From positions 5,211 to 69,210 of the forward strand of contig NW_002476345.1 of assembly GCF_000189635.1 (NCBI RefSeq): a stretch of 64,000 nucleotides of DNA, read 5' to 3'. Made by a program: the position numbers and the translations under genes. Positions 25,713 to 38,684 of this stretch are shown piece after piece. The stretch comes from Tetrahymena thermophila SB210. Lineage: Eukaryota; Ciliophora; Oligohymenophorea; Hymenostomatida; Tetrahymenidae. The notes beneath the pieces are model-generated. The model made no database searches, had not been told where the DNA came from, and worked only from the letters and a program-made list of their open reading frames with translations. How positions within the stretch are numbered: position 1 is the first letter of the stretch; each line of letters begins with the position of its first letter.

Positions 25713-28700
25713 ATTCTTTAATTTTTACTTTTTAGTTTAATTATTTTTAATTAATTAATTTATATAAATTTAAGTTTTTAATGTCTATTTAAAGTAAATA
25801 TTATGTTTTAAATTTTATATTTTAGTGAATAATATGTATATGGATTCCCTTACTCCTAACATATCTAAATACTAACTTTGAAATTCTAATTTATAAAACA
25901 AATTTTTTAATTAAATATATAGTCTTACCCGTAGCTTTATATTTGTAAATTTAAATTTAGAATATTGTTTTTAATTTATAAACAAGGTAATTATTTACAT
26001 TTATATAAAAATTGTTTTAAAAATATAATCAATTAAAGTTTCATTTAAAAAAATAAATAATTTATGTTTTCTTAAAAGATATAGAAACTAATATCTTTTT
26101 CTTACCTATTGTTTTGAGTTATTTTACAGTGTACAGAATTTATATTTAACTGATCAATATCATAAATATGTAGTCTTTAAATATAATGTAGGATCATTAA
26201 TTAATTTGTTTGGTTTTAAAACAGTGAAAAAATAATTACTATTATTTTCATTATTTTTAATTATTTGTGGTTAAATATTAATCCTTAGCAAAGTTTTTAA
26301 ATATATAACCACTAGGGATAGGATGATTTAAATAAGACTATCATCATAAATGATATGTAAACAACTATATTTCATAATCAACTCTATCTATTTTAATTTT
26401 ATTTTTTGTATTTTTAAAATACATCTTCTTATTTTTTTTGATTAGGCTTTAACTTAATATTTTTTGATTTATACAATTTTAAAGAGAAAATATAAAACTT
26501 ATGTTTATTTCTATGCTTTCTTTATAAAACAATTTTAATCTGATAAAAATATTTTTTAATAAACAAACAAATGAAAGAATGAAATTTATCCTAGAGTTAA
26601 CAATTTTTAACTGATAAGAGTATAATACCTCAAACGAAAATCAAATAGATAATTATACGTATTAATAAAGAAAAATTTAGTAACTTTTTGATTATTTATT
26701 ATTTAAATTTAGAGACTTTCTAATAATTACTTATTAATATCCATATCTTATAGAGATTAGGATAATATATATCTTTTTGTAATTTTTTTTTAAATGTTTT
26801 ATATTTCCCAAAAATAATTTTCATGAGATTTTATCTTTTTAAAATCATATATATTAAAACAATACAAAAAAATCAACTTAAAAATATATTTATAATAAAA
26901 TGATTCTTCAAATATAAAAGGAAAAGATAAGATGAAATTTAATTTGATTAACTAAATAAGTAATTAATTTTAAACTAAAATAGCTATTAAATATTCTTTT
27001 ATAAACCATGAATAAATTCTTGATACTTTAAGATTTAGAAGCAATTTTAAAAAATTCAATTTATCTAAAATAAAAAATATAAATTTATTTTTATGCTTTT
27101 TTTATAAAACAATTTTAAAGGAAATAAATTTACCTTAGAGTTAAAATTTCTCAAATTGAGAAGAGTATAATACTTCAAACGAAAATTAAACAGAAAATAA
27201 TACGTATTGATAAAAAAATATTTTGTAACTTTTTGATTATTTATTTATTTAAATTTAGAGACTTTCTTATAATTATTTAATAATATCCATATATTATTCA
27301 GATTAGGCTTTTATATATCTTTTTGTAATCTTTTTTAAATATTTTATATTTCTCTAAAATAATTTTCATGAGATTTATCAAAATTATATAAAATACATTA
27401 TCAACTTATAAATGTATTTATAATAAAATTATTCATCCATCAAGTAAGTTTAAAAGGAAAAGAGGTGAAAATTAATTTGATTAATGAAATAAGTAAATAA
27501 TTTTAAATTTAAATAACTAGTAAATATTCTCTTATTAATCATGAATAAATACTTGATACTTTAAGAAATAGAAGCAATTTATAAAAAATTCAATCCATCA
27601 AAATCTAAAATATTTGTTTATTTCTATGCTTTTTTTAAAAAATAATTTTAATATAAAAAAATGAAAGAAAAAAATTTATCTTAGAGTTAAAATTTCTCAA
27701 ACTTTCAAGAGAATAATAACTTAAATCAAAATTTAACAGATAATAATACGTATTAATCCAAAAATATATCTTAACTTTTTTATTATTTATTATATACATT
27801 TAGAGACTTTCTTATAATTATTTAATAATATCCATATATTATTCAGATTAGGCTTTTATTTATTATTTTGTAATATTTTTAAATATTTTATATTTCTCTA
27901 AAATAATTTTCATAAGATTTTGTCTTATCAAAAGCATAAATATTAAATATCTGCAATAATATCAACTTAAGATTATATTTATTTATCATAAATTATTCTT
28001 CAAATATGAAAGGAAAAAAGAAATTAGTATGAGCAATAAAAACTGACACATTTTAGATATTAATTTATTAATTACATTATAAAATTGTAATCTAACAACT
28101 GATTATAAAAAACTGTATTTTGAATCTTTTTATAATAATTAATAAAATTTGTTTTAGTTTTTTTATAGACTTTTTGAAATAAAAATAGTATTTCTATTTT
28201 ATAAATTTCAAAGCAAACTGATTTTATAGATAAAACATTATAATGTTTAAATGTCTTTTATACAAGTTAGTTTTTATAACATAATCTATTTTAAAAGCAT
28301 TGTAAGCTTAATATTTGACTTATGTAATTTTCTATGCTCTTTTATTAATTTGCTATTTTTTTTTTATTAAAATTGATGAAAAAGTGAAATCATAAATTAG
28401 ATATAATAAATACTTGTGATTATTACAATTACTCCAAATATTTAAATAAATCCTGAAATAAGTAAGATGAAAAGACTAATTCAAGCTTGTTTAAAATAGA
28501 TCTGATATTTATTTTGCAGTTAATTAATTTATTTGAGATATCTCTCAAATATTATTCTAAATATTTATATTATAGATAGGATAAATAGGTATTCAAATAA
28601 AATGGACTGGCTAAAATATTTTTAAAAATAATCCATTATTAGTAGACAATTAAATAATATTTGCTAGATTGATTTGATTTTATTGAATGTGATTAGCGAT

Positions 28701-30676
28701 AGTTTTTATTTTTTAAAATATTCTATATACTATTTTTATTTGGAGATGGGTGACTCAACTTATCTAATTATATGTAAGTGGGATGTCTAGTTAAGTAAAT
28801 TTAATTTACTTTGATTACAGTTTAATATTTAGCTAACTAATTAAATGGTAAAAGAATAATTTCCTATTTTTTTAAATATCTGTTTCACCTAAAATGTTTT
28901 AGATAAAAAATTTATCACTTTAATATAAAGTGAGCTCTATTATATTGAAACTCATTTTTTAATTATTTTATTGCATTTTATTTAATAAAGCATATTTTTG
29001 ACTTAAAAATTAAAAATAATATAATTTGTATTTCGCGTTTTGAAAGTAATATTAATAAAAACTTAAATATATATGAAATAATAATTCAATTTTTTCTAAA
29101 AAATGTTTCTTTCTAATTTATTTAATAATTGGAAAAACATTAATCCTTGAATTAATAATATAATAAGTATTTTGAATTTCCTATACATTTATTTTTTATG
29201 TAAATCTAATTTATTATATTTGATAAAGAACATAATTATGGATTTAGCTCTAAAATATGACATTTTAAAAAAATTATAATAAACATAAGAAAGATCTGTA
29301 TATCTTCAATAATATCTTGTCATTTTTAAATTTGATAAAATCATTTATGACCACTTTTGATAGTATTTAATTAATCCCACCCCTAAAATTTTAAATAATA
29401 ATTTTTATATTTTATATTAAATTGTAGACTTTTTTGATTTTATAAAATAGTAACTTTTGTAATTAATTAAATAGGTAAAATTAGTTAAATATTTTTTAAA
29501 TATTAGAATTACTTGCTTACCTTATTTTAGATGTTTTTAAAATAGCTTAAATGAATATTTAAAAAATAAACAAACAAAAAACCATTTTATATTTAGATCA
29601 TTTTTCAAGTGAAAAGCTCATTTTGAGTTTCATATTTGTCAAAAAATATATATCCTTTTATTTTGACGAAACTACAAAATTTACTTAATATTTTCTATTT
29701 TATAAAGAAGAGAGTAATCTTTGCTTAAATATGGGGGGAAAAATATTTGTAAACATTTTCACATAAGGAGTCTATCAGTTTTATCTTATATTTCCTAGGC
29801 TATGGTTGAATTTGTATTTTAAGAGAGACATATTGATAGAAGCTTTTTGGAAGTAAGAATAGAAGCTTATAGCTTAGAGTTTAATTTAAAATGTATGGTA
29901 AATTAATCAAAAGTTGAAATCTTTTTTAAATAAATAATTTCTTGGTTTTAGTTTTGTGATTTAGTTAAATTTAAATTTGTAAACTTTATTAGCTAAAATC
30001 TAATGAATTATAATAATCTGTTTTTAGATTACCCATTAAAAAGATTAATTAATTAAAATATTGGATATTAGTTTTTATATAAAAGATTTTTTATTTTTGA
30101 GAATATTTAAATTTCAATAATTTAACTAATATTTTATCAATGCTACACTATTTAACTTTATGTATAGGCAATTTTGTGGCAGAGAAAAACAATTAAAATA
30201 ATTATATTTATTTTAATCTATTCTTCCTTCTTTTTGAAGTTAAAATACTAATCAAACTTTAAAAATTATATAAATATTATTTAGTATCTAAGTCAGATAA
30301 AGAAAAAAATACCAATTTTTGGTATTATATATTTTACTTCAATATCAAAATCAAAAATAAGTTTTGATTATTTTTTATCAAAAATTGTATAAAGTAGTTA
30401 AGCAATAAAATTAATTAATTAGTAAGTTATTATTATTTAGCTATTCTTATATATTTATTTCTTGAAAAAACTATGAATTTTTATAAAAGCTAAAAAAGAT
30501 TTTTATAAGAATTTGAAGATCTTATCTATTGTATAAAATGAATAGATAATCTTAATATTTAATTTATTTTTATATTTTATTGAAAAAATTTTAAAAAGAA
30601 TATCTGAATAATCAAATGTTTAAAAAAAACATATTTATGTAGAATATAAATATATATTGTTTATTTAAATATTTGT
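25713..30676. other. Noncoding flank of duplicated unit 2 and spacer
   Basis: No gene found. The stretch to about 30030 mirrors 17248-21665 of unit 1 and includes a three-copy noncoding repeat. From about 30030 to 30676 the sequence is unique AT-rich spacer before the stop of the next minus-strand gene. Confidence 0.6.
26440..28000. repeat. Noncoding tandem repeat, about 545-bp spacing, 3 copies
   Basis: The 'agagttaa' anchor is at about 26592, 27137 and 27682. Each copy is followed by 'aatacgtatt' or 'tatacgtatt', 'tttagagactttct' and 'agattagg' strings. These are counterparts of the two copies at 18090-19100 in unit 1. The extra copy in unit 2 shows that this noncoding repeat has expanded or contracted independently of the gene. 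Confidence 0.8.
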
Positions 30677-33600
30677 TCATTTTAGTAATGAAATTAAGAA
30701 TACGAAAAAGAAGAGGGAAATTGTTAATATGTTCTAAAAATTTGAAAAATAAAAGAGTATGGAGCTTTTATATTTTCTAGCTATGTAGAGATCTAGCTCC
30801 TTTTCAATTTTCTCTTACTACTACTTTTTAGAAATACAGTGGTTGGTCTTATCGTAGAAAGAAGTATATATTTTTTATATTTGTGATGCTTAATTAAATG
30901 TTTCTTTGTTTTGTGAAAATTGTTTAATAATTTTATTGTTTCGAGATATGATGCTTTCTACAAGATTATTAAAATATTGCTAGAAAATTAAAGATTATTT
31001 TCTATTTATTCCATTGGGAAAAAAATTGTTAGAGGTATTATTGTTAATATTATTGTTATTTGCTTATATTTAATTTAGTGGTGGTTGCTATTATTACTGT
31101 TGTGTTTGAGAATTATCTGAAGTTTAGCTTATCTATTTCTCTACATCTTTTGATAACAATTCAATCATCTTATAATTTTATGAGAAATATCTGTAGATCT
31201 TTTATTTGAGATTCAGTTCAGATATTTATGAAGCTTCTTATTCTTATTTGTATATACTTGTTTAAGGCTGTTTCATTAAATTTTCTATTTAACCATTTTT
31301 CATGTGTTTCTCAAAGCATTCCTTTAATTTTTAATTCTCAAGCTCACTAAAGACATCTTTGAGATTTAAATAATACCATCTTTATTTATTCCTACTTATA
31401 TACCTACACTCGTTGGCTTCTTCCTAAAACTCTGAAGCTATTTCTTCTAATAGTACTTAATGGAAAGAGATTGAGTTACTACTAAATTTTTTTTGCTCAT
31501 AATATAAAGAAGGCAGAAAGACAACTCTTAAAGCTGATCTCTGGCATTTAATTTTAGGAAATTTTAAACTAAAGCTTTTCCAAATTTTTTAATTTAGCTT
31601 TAAAAACTATATATAGTGAATTAAGTCATCTTACTTTTATTCATTCTGAAAAAAAGTGGCTCTGTCTTCGATTTTAGAATAGCATTCTCTCATACTTAAC
31701 GGTAGTGTATCTATTAGCAACACCTTTTTAGGCTAATTCAATTTAAGGTCTGTTAATATTTAGTTGTAGTCAATTAACAGCTCTAAATCCAAATTAGATA
31801 CATTTTCACTAATATTGTTAAAACTACTGTTATTTGAATCGCTGTCTTTAGAATTTTTCATGCAATTTGAAGGATAAAAAGTTCCTTAAAAGGATAAATT
31901 ATTATCTTTCTACTGTTGTTATTTGAATTTATCTGTTTACGGATTGTACATATTTTATGAAAATGTTTTATTTCCTAAACCTATTCCTCTTAGATCCTTT
32001 TTTTGTGTAAACTCAATAATATCATTTTGTACTTTGAATTCTGGGTTTAAAAGATCTAAGTTATCTATATTTCTTTTGTAGTATGAGGTATAATCATGTG
32101 TTTAATTATCGTATGTGTACATAGCATCACAATAATAGTGCTGTTAAACTAAATAATCTCTTATTTCTAGCCATAAAGCAGATTTTTAAGGAAGTATTAA
32201 AATAACATAATACCATTAGCTTATTTTTTTGAGTGTTTACTTTAAATTTTAAAGGATGTGAAGCTGTTCTTAATTAAATTTACTGTTTTCATCATCATAA
32301 GCCTGATCATCTTCTCCCTATTAGTACTCGTAATTGCTTCTTTTTTCTTCAGCAATGTATTATTTTGTCTAAACTTAAGTGATTTCTTTGAACTACGATA
32401 TTGTTAATCCTTCTATTTCCGATTTATTTTCATCCTCTAAAATAAGTGATTCTTCTTAATCATTATTTTAATTAACTTTATTGAATTTTTACTAAAAATT
32501 TTAATCTTCGGCTTGAGGGATATCAGAACTAGAGTTTTTCGCATGTTTAAAAAATGAATTTTCGTAAATTCCAAGGACTCCATTAAAATGCAATATTGCT
32601 AATTAATTACCTCTAAAGTAGTTTCTAGGCTTAAAGTAAACTCGATGAAGTCTACGAAATTTAATTCTATTAGAATATTAAGGTGGAAGATCATAGAATA
32701 TTTTTTGGCTACATTTTAAATCTTAATTATTTATATTTTAACTGTTTTATATAGAAGATATAGATGAATTAGCTTCATTATCTCCTCTAATGTCCTTACT
32801 TTAAGATTTTAACTTATTTGAAAGATTTTAGAGATCATTTTTAGGCTAATCCTACTAATTTTATTTTTGAACATGCAACGATTATTATCTACTTGATGTA
32901 GATTATTTTTAAATTTACACAGATTATTTTTTAAATGAAGTAGGCTATTACAATGTCTAGATATTTTGTTTATTATTTAGAGGAGAATCCATTTAAGACA
33001 ATTATTTACTTGGTAATTTTTCTTTAGAATTACTTTCGTTTTATTCTTATTTATTTGAGTTATTACTATTTGTATGCTATTCAAGCTATTTTTCTTAATT
33101 GTTTTGCTAGTCATTTTTTAAGCTACTGTATATTGCAGGTAAATTTATATTCTGTTGCTTTGGTGTTTACTAAGAAAGAGATTAAGGTCTATTTTCTTCC
33201 TGAGACTACTTTTTACATTAAAAGAAGTAATCTTAAGTCTACAAATTGAAAAATTGTGAAGCTCTTGAAGTAGGAGACATCTAATTATTACTTTAAACTT
33301 GCATTATTTTATTTAACTAAATATTATTTCGCTCTATAATTTATAAGGAATTTTAATACGGATTATATTAGCTTTATAAATTTATGTTATTATTTGCAAG
33401 CTCATTTTATAATAAAAGCTATTTATTTGCTTTTGGTTTTTTTTACTTTACTTAAGATTTTCTTTTTTGCCTTCCCGTTGAAGATTTCATAGTTTCCTTA
33501 TATGACTGTTAATCAGCTATAGGATCTTTCTATCTCCTGTTAATGATATTTGGTGAGTTTTATTGAGGTAGATATTATTTTTATGTAATTTATTAATCTA

Positions 33601-34605
33601 AAATCGTATTATTTTCTACATTTTTCTTGTCAGAAAATTATGTTGTATCTACTTTAGTAATAAAATTTCTCTTTTTTATCTCTGAAGGTTGATTTAAAAA
33701 TTCATTTCCCTATTCTGCTTATTTTAATTTCCTTGAATTTACTTAACTGTCTTAGATTTAAGACAATTTCTATGTATCATTTTGAACTTTTTATACTTCA
33801 CTTTTTTTTCTAAAATCACTTTAAGTTTTGAAGATATTATCTTTGAGTTTCATAGTTATAATTGATTAAAATTCTTTTTTTTCTTTATTCAGATTTTATT
33901 TTGTACTTTCCTGCTAGCTTTAAAGGTTGACACTATCTTCAGAATCCTGTGTAACTTATCCGTATATTTTATATAGTTTCTTTAAAGGTTAAGCGCTTGA
34001 AGGATTATTGAGTAAATTATTTTGTTATGTGTTAACTGTTGAAAATAATAAAGTTTGTTTAAATTTAATTTATGATAAAATGATTGATATATAACCTGCT
34101 GCAACTAGTCTTTTCTAATTGAGATTATTTGCTTTGATAAAAGTAGGACTTTCATTAGCCTCATAATCGTTTGTGGTCTCTGAGGAACATAGAGAATTGT
34201 TATGGCAAGACTAATTAATAGTAAGATGATTTGTTAATTAATTTAACTACTTTAACTTAATATGTTTAAATTTACATTTTTATTATAAAATTCCCCTTAT
34301 TTATTAACAACTCTTTTCAGTTCATATTTTTTGTGATTTGAAGTGCTTCTTTATGTTTATTTAAAGACTTCAGAATTTGTTTGCTGAAAAATATCGCTCT
34401 TTAAAGAATTTTTTTATTCATTATTTTTATTTTCTTCACTACCTTTAAGTAATTACTACAGTAATTACTCATCTTTTTTTAATTTTATAGGTATATATTT
34501 GATGTTATGAAAGGAATCATTGCCATTTTTATTTAGTATTCTCGTCTTCTGAAGAGGTGAGTTACTCCTTACTGATTTTGAAAATTTTATTTTCACAGGT
34601 ACCAT
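30677..34605 (-). CDS. Large Q/N-rich protein with C-terminal hydrophobic anchor, unknown function
   Basis: Exon 1 (34276-34605) and exon 2 (30677-34210) flank a 65-nt intron (34211-34275) with a GTAAAT donor and ATTAG acceptor; both exons are multiples of three. The product is 1287 aa. It starts MVPVKIKFSKSVRSNS and is N/Q/S-rich and probably disordered for about the first 600 residues. A more ordered region follows (near IFYDLPPQYSNRIKFRRLHR and later SALRVVFLPSLYYEQ) and then a Q-rich, probably coiled segment. The last about 25 residues are strongly hydrophobic (ILTISLFFFVFLISLLK), consistent with a tail anchor. No known catalytic motif was recognised. Standard-code open stretches in this region, such as 33055-33249 on the plus strand, are antisense artefacts. 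Confidence 0.82.
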
Positions 34606-35916
34606 AAAATTTATGCTACACTTTTTTGAAAATAAGCCTTTATTCTACTACTAATTATTTTTTTCTTCTACTTCTTAATGATTGATCTATCTAAATAAAG
34701 TAAATTTCAAAGAAAATTTATTGATAATAATTAATATTAAAATCTAATTGAATTTAATAATCATAAAAGTAAGTTAAATGTGTTTGTAAAACTATTGTTG
34801 ATTTAAAATGAAAGAGTTTCTCTAATCCTTGAAATTTAAAATAATTATATTTAAAGAAATAAATTTTATTTTAATTTAATATTTTAAATCTTAATGAATA
34901 AATTTCTTTCATTTAAAATTTTTAATTCAAGGATATTGATTTATTTTAATAGAATAAAACAAATATAAAATTAAATTAGATGTTTTTATTCTACTATATT
35001 AATTTAAAATAATGAGTTATACTTCACTCGAAACAATACCAAAATGATCAAGAATAAAACTAAAGTTAAAATACCTAAATTATGAAAACTGAAATTTAAC
35101 TTTCCTTAAAGCAAATTAAACAAACATAAAATAAAATTAAATATGTTTAATAATTCAAAATAATAAATATTACTCTCAAAATATAAATGATTACATTTTT
35201 CTATTAATAATAAAGTAAAAAATAAAGTAATAAATTTATAAAAATATTAAATTTTATTTATTTAAAAAATTTTAAAAAAATCTAATCTGTTTTTCAAAAT
35301 CTAAATAATTAGGTGCACATAAATAAAATCTATAACCTTATTTTTTTAAATGACTCTTAGAATTTTATAATTGAAAACTTAATATTTATTTTTACAGACT
35401 TAAAAAATAATATGTTTTCATTTTTAGTACTAATTTATAATTTCAACTTTTATTAATAAGTTTAAATATCAAAATATTTTTTTGTTAAATTATTTGATTT
35501 TATAAACTCAAATCACAGATTTCTCTAATTTGTGAGAATACAAGCATATATTTTATTTACTTAAAAATGTATTTTTCATTAATATATTTACTAAAAAATA
35601 TGAAATAGCTTGTAATTAGCATAATATATTGTATGTTAGAAAAAAAATAAGATTCTGCCTAATAATTACTGAGCAAAATTTTATGAAGTATAACTCTATG
35701 ACAGAAAAAGTTGCAATCTGATGTGAATATTATTATTTTGATCATATTCATAAAAATTGTTATTGTTTATTTGGTTAAGTTTTAAAAAATTGAAGAGTTA
35801 ATTTATATAACAAAAAATCAATTAAATATTCATCATAAATAGTTTACGCTATCAACTACAAATAATATTAATTATTAAAACAAAAAAAATTAAGCTATAG
35901 AAAGAAAAATAAACAA
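34606..35916. other. AT-rich divergent intergenic region
   Basis: This lies between the start of the large minus-strand gene and the start of the plus-strand jacalin-like gene, so it should carry both promoters. No reading frame is supported. Imperfect inverted similarity exists between about 34805-34845 and 34900-34940 ('atccttgaa' against 'ttcaaggat'), too short to assign to an element. Confidence 0.55.
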
Positions 35917-37344
35917 ATGGAGCAAGTAAAAAATCACTAGGAACATAGTCTATTAGGTAGGAAGCCTTTAGAATACTATCAAAATAAAATCATGAAAGAA
36001 AAAAAAGGTGATATTTGGTGTAAAGATTAAAGAATCAACTATCCTGTTGGCGACGAGCTTCAATTTGATGATTTTTTTAAGATTACCAACAAAAATTATA
36101 GGATTTTTAAGTTCACTGTCGGTAAGAGAGTAGAAAACAGTTATATATGTGGATTGCAGTTCCACTACCAAAATATCCAAAACCCTGATGAAGTAGTATA
36201 AGGTTTTGCTTTTGGACCAAATGACTTATTCACTAATAATAAGTATTAAACAAAATCTTTTACCCTTTAAGATGATGAATTCATTGTAGAAATGAAAGGT
36301 AGAAAAGGTATGATTATAGACTGCTTTGGTGTTGTGACAAATAAAGGAAATGAGTATAGCTTTGGAGGTACCGGTGGAGGAGAATACTCTTAAAAGGCTC
36401 CTAAAGGTTACCACTTTACTTGCATGGGAGGCTACTTTTCACCAGGCTGGGATTCTATTAGTAGCTTTACCATGGAAGTTAGAGAGTTGCCATTTGATGA
36501 TGGAGAGAATTAGCGTAGACTTCATTCCTATTCTCTTAAATCTTACAAGCCAGCTTTTAGAAAATTAGTTGATTTTCTTACTACATCTGAGGTAACAAAA
36601 TTGTTTAGACTAAATAAAGATTTTGCCAGGTTCCGTCATGACGATTATGTCTTAACTAAAATTGGCTGTAGATGCATCTACTCTGGAGTCCCAAAATCAA
36701 TTAAATACATCAAAAAAATGATTAAATATTGTCCATAAGATGAAGTAGCAAATGTATATGAAAAGATTATGAACTATTTCAATTTAATTTAAAATTTTGT
36801 CTCTAATCCTGATGGCAGAAGTGAATATGAAGGATTCTAAAAGGTATAGAATGGAGGAGATGGAATTACAATTTAAAAATCAGAAAAAGACTGTAATTTT
36901 ATAACAAGTTATGGATGGTGCACACTTAAATGGTCTAAGAGCCTTAAAGAAATCTTCTCAGACAAATCAAAATATAACTTAGAACTTCTTATAGGAAAAA
37001 TTCAATCAGGAAATTATGCAATTGTAGCAGGAGCATAAATTTGTGAAACAGGATTTGGAGGAGAAGCAAGTTTAAAGATAGAAATTTTAGGAGAAGATGA
37101 AAATGTTCTTTTCTAATTTAAAAGAGATATTAAAGATTTGACAAGAGAATATAAATTTTACAATCTAAAATACATCCACTCTTGGCCAGATAAAGTACCT
37201 CACAAGATTAACTTCTACATTTCTGGTAAAGATACATGCTTCTGGGCTGGGCACTATGGCGCTAAATTTAAATCAATCACTGTCAAAATTATTCCTATAG
37301 AGGATGAATAAGAAAAAGTTCTTTTTGAAAAATATATTAATTGA
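35917..37344 (+). CDS. Jacalin-like lectin domain fused to an FBA-like domain
   Basis: A single exon encodes 475 aa from ATG at 35917 to TGA at 37342-37344. Residues about 40-190 resemble a jacalin-type beta-prism: a glycine-rich strand with IDCFGVVTNKGNEYSFGGTG, then GGYFSPGWDSISSFTMEV, matching the family pattern of a GGxGG-like loop and a late GxxG..D.I strand. A linker of about 100 aa follows. Residues about 330-470 (NFITSYGWCTLKWSKSLKE through FYISGKDTCFWAGHYGAKF) resemble F-box-associated/galactose-binding-like beta sandwiches, although no F-box is present. There is no signal peptide, so it is probably cytosolic. The fold assignment rests on motif shape only; the domain pairing is inference. 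Confidence 0.8.
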
Positions 37345-37718
37345 ATAATTAGTATTTTTCTTTTCTATGTTTAGTCTTTAAATTAAGCAAAGCTTTTAAA
37401 ATTATTTAAGCTTTATTTACAATTTATTCTATGAATTTATTATTTAAAACATATTTTTTTGTCTTAACTTTTCTAAATTTACTGTTTTGAAATTAATTGA
37501 AAAAAAAAGATATTTTAGAAACGTAAAATGACTTTAAAAATAATAATCAATATGTGATAATTATAAGCTTTATTAATTATCACTTCACCAAAAAAATATT
37601 TCAATTATAATCTTTCTATTAATTAAATTTACTTTTTTCAAACCATAGCAATAATTTAAAAAAAGTTCAATAACTCTATCGAATTCAAGAAAAGGTTTGC
37701 AAAATAAGTTAGGCAATT
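37345..37718. other. Short AT-rich intergenic spacer
   Basis: No gene or structured element seen. Confidence 0.6.
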
Positions 37719-38684
37719 ATGAAAATATCTTTAAGGAATCTTGCAATTTTATTTATTATAACTCTAAGTAAATTTTAAAGCGTTTTTCCATTTTTCAAGT
37801 TTTGGTTTTTTAAAGATTTAAATCTATTATAGGCTGAAAAGATTAGAGCAAATATACCAAATTATAAAGATATAAAAACTGATAATCAATTGTATGATGA
37901 GCTTATGGAAAAGGAATTAAAAATATTGAAAAGATAGAATAAAGGCAATAATTATGAAAGACCGTAATTTAAAAATTTAAATATAAATGATAGCTTGTCA
38001 TTGGAGCAATCTTTAAGAATTTTAGAAAAAAGTATTCCAGATATTAATCAGTCTGAACAAAGTATAAGTAGCACGAAGAGCTAAAAAAATTTGAATAGCT
38101 TTTAATTTAATGATATAAGCGATTTTAATATTCCTTTGATAGATTCAATAGGAGCTGAATGTGAAAAAAATATGAATTTCAATAAAGATCCTAATCATAT
38201 TTATAGCAATCTTAACTATGAAGAGTAGTTGAAAAAAGTTTAAAAAGAAAAAGAATAATTTAAGGCTAGCTAAATGAAATCAAATAGAGAAATTTTAATT
38301 GAAAAGCTAAAAAGTGAGCATGATGAATGCTTTTTCGGAATGACTCTATCAAGCTAGACTGTTGCTTACTAATCTTATAATGAATACTGCCAAAAGTAGA
38401 AAGAAATGAAATTAAACATTGAATTTTCAAATTAATAGTTTTAAATTAAGTTTAAAGGAAGTCATATTAAAACAAATGAAATTCCAGAAAAATATTTCAC
38501 TGACCACTTGATATCATGTGGAGTTTAACCAATTAAAATAATTTTTTAACAAAATAATCCAATCACATAACATATTTCTTATATTTGTTTTGATTCTACA
38601 AACAAAATATCTAATCAAACAAGTAACGCAGTTGAATAAGAATAAGAATAATATTAAGAATAAGTCAAGCACACTGATTTGTGA
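37719..38684 (+). CDS. Predicted secreted protein of unknown function
   Basis: A single exon of 321 aa runs from ATG at 37719 to TGA at 38682-38684. The N-terminus is hydrophobic (MKISLRNLAILFIITLS, then a phenylalanine-rich stretch), consistent with a signal peptide or signal anchor. The rest is hydrophilic and rich in K, E, N and S, with a charged, probably helical segment around residues 170-205. A folded-looking C-terminal third contains a few cysteines (HDECFFGMTLS, NEYCQK, LISCGV). No recognised domain. The open stretch at 38590-38856 in another frame is a shadow. Confidence 0.72.

Larger units (their letters stand above)
21860..30030. repeat. Tandem segmental duplication, unit 2 (about 8.2 kb)
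   Basis: This is a direct repeat of unit 1 (9470-21665) with the same gene orientation and the same order of noncoding anchors. The 3' portion of the gene is nearly identical between units, while the noncoding flank is clearly more diverged with many indels. That suggests gene conversion or selection keeps the coding copies similar. Unit 2 has fewer cysteine modules (about 7) but one more copy of the ~545-bp noncoding repeat. Confidence 0.9.

Noticed and set aside
33055-33249. 64-codon plus-strand open stretch
   Set aside because: It is antisense to the large Q/N-rich gene, whose minus-strand frame is continuous here under the ciliate code.
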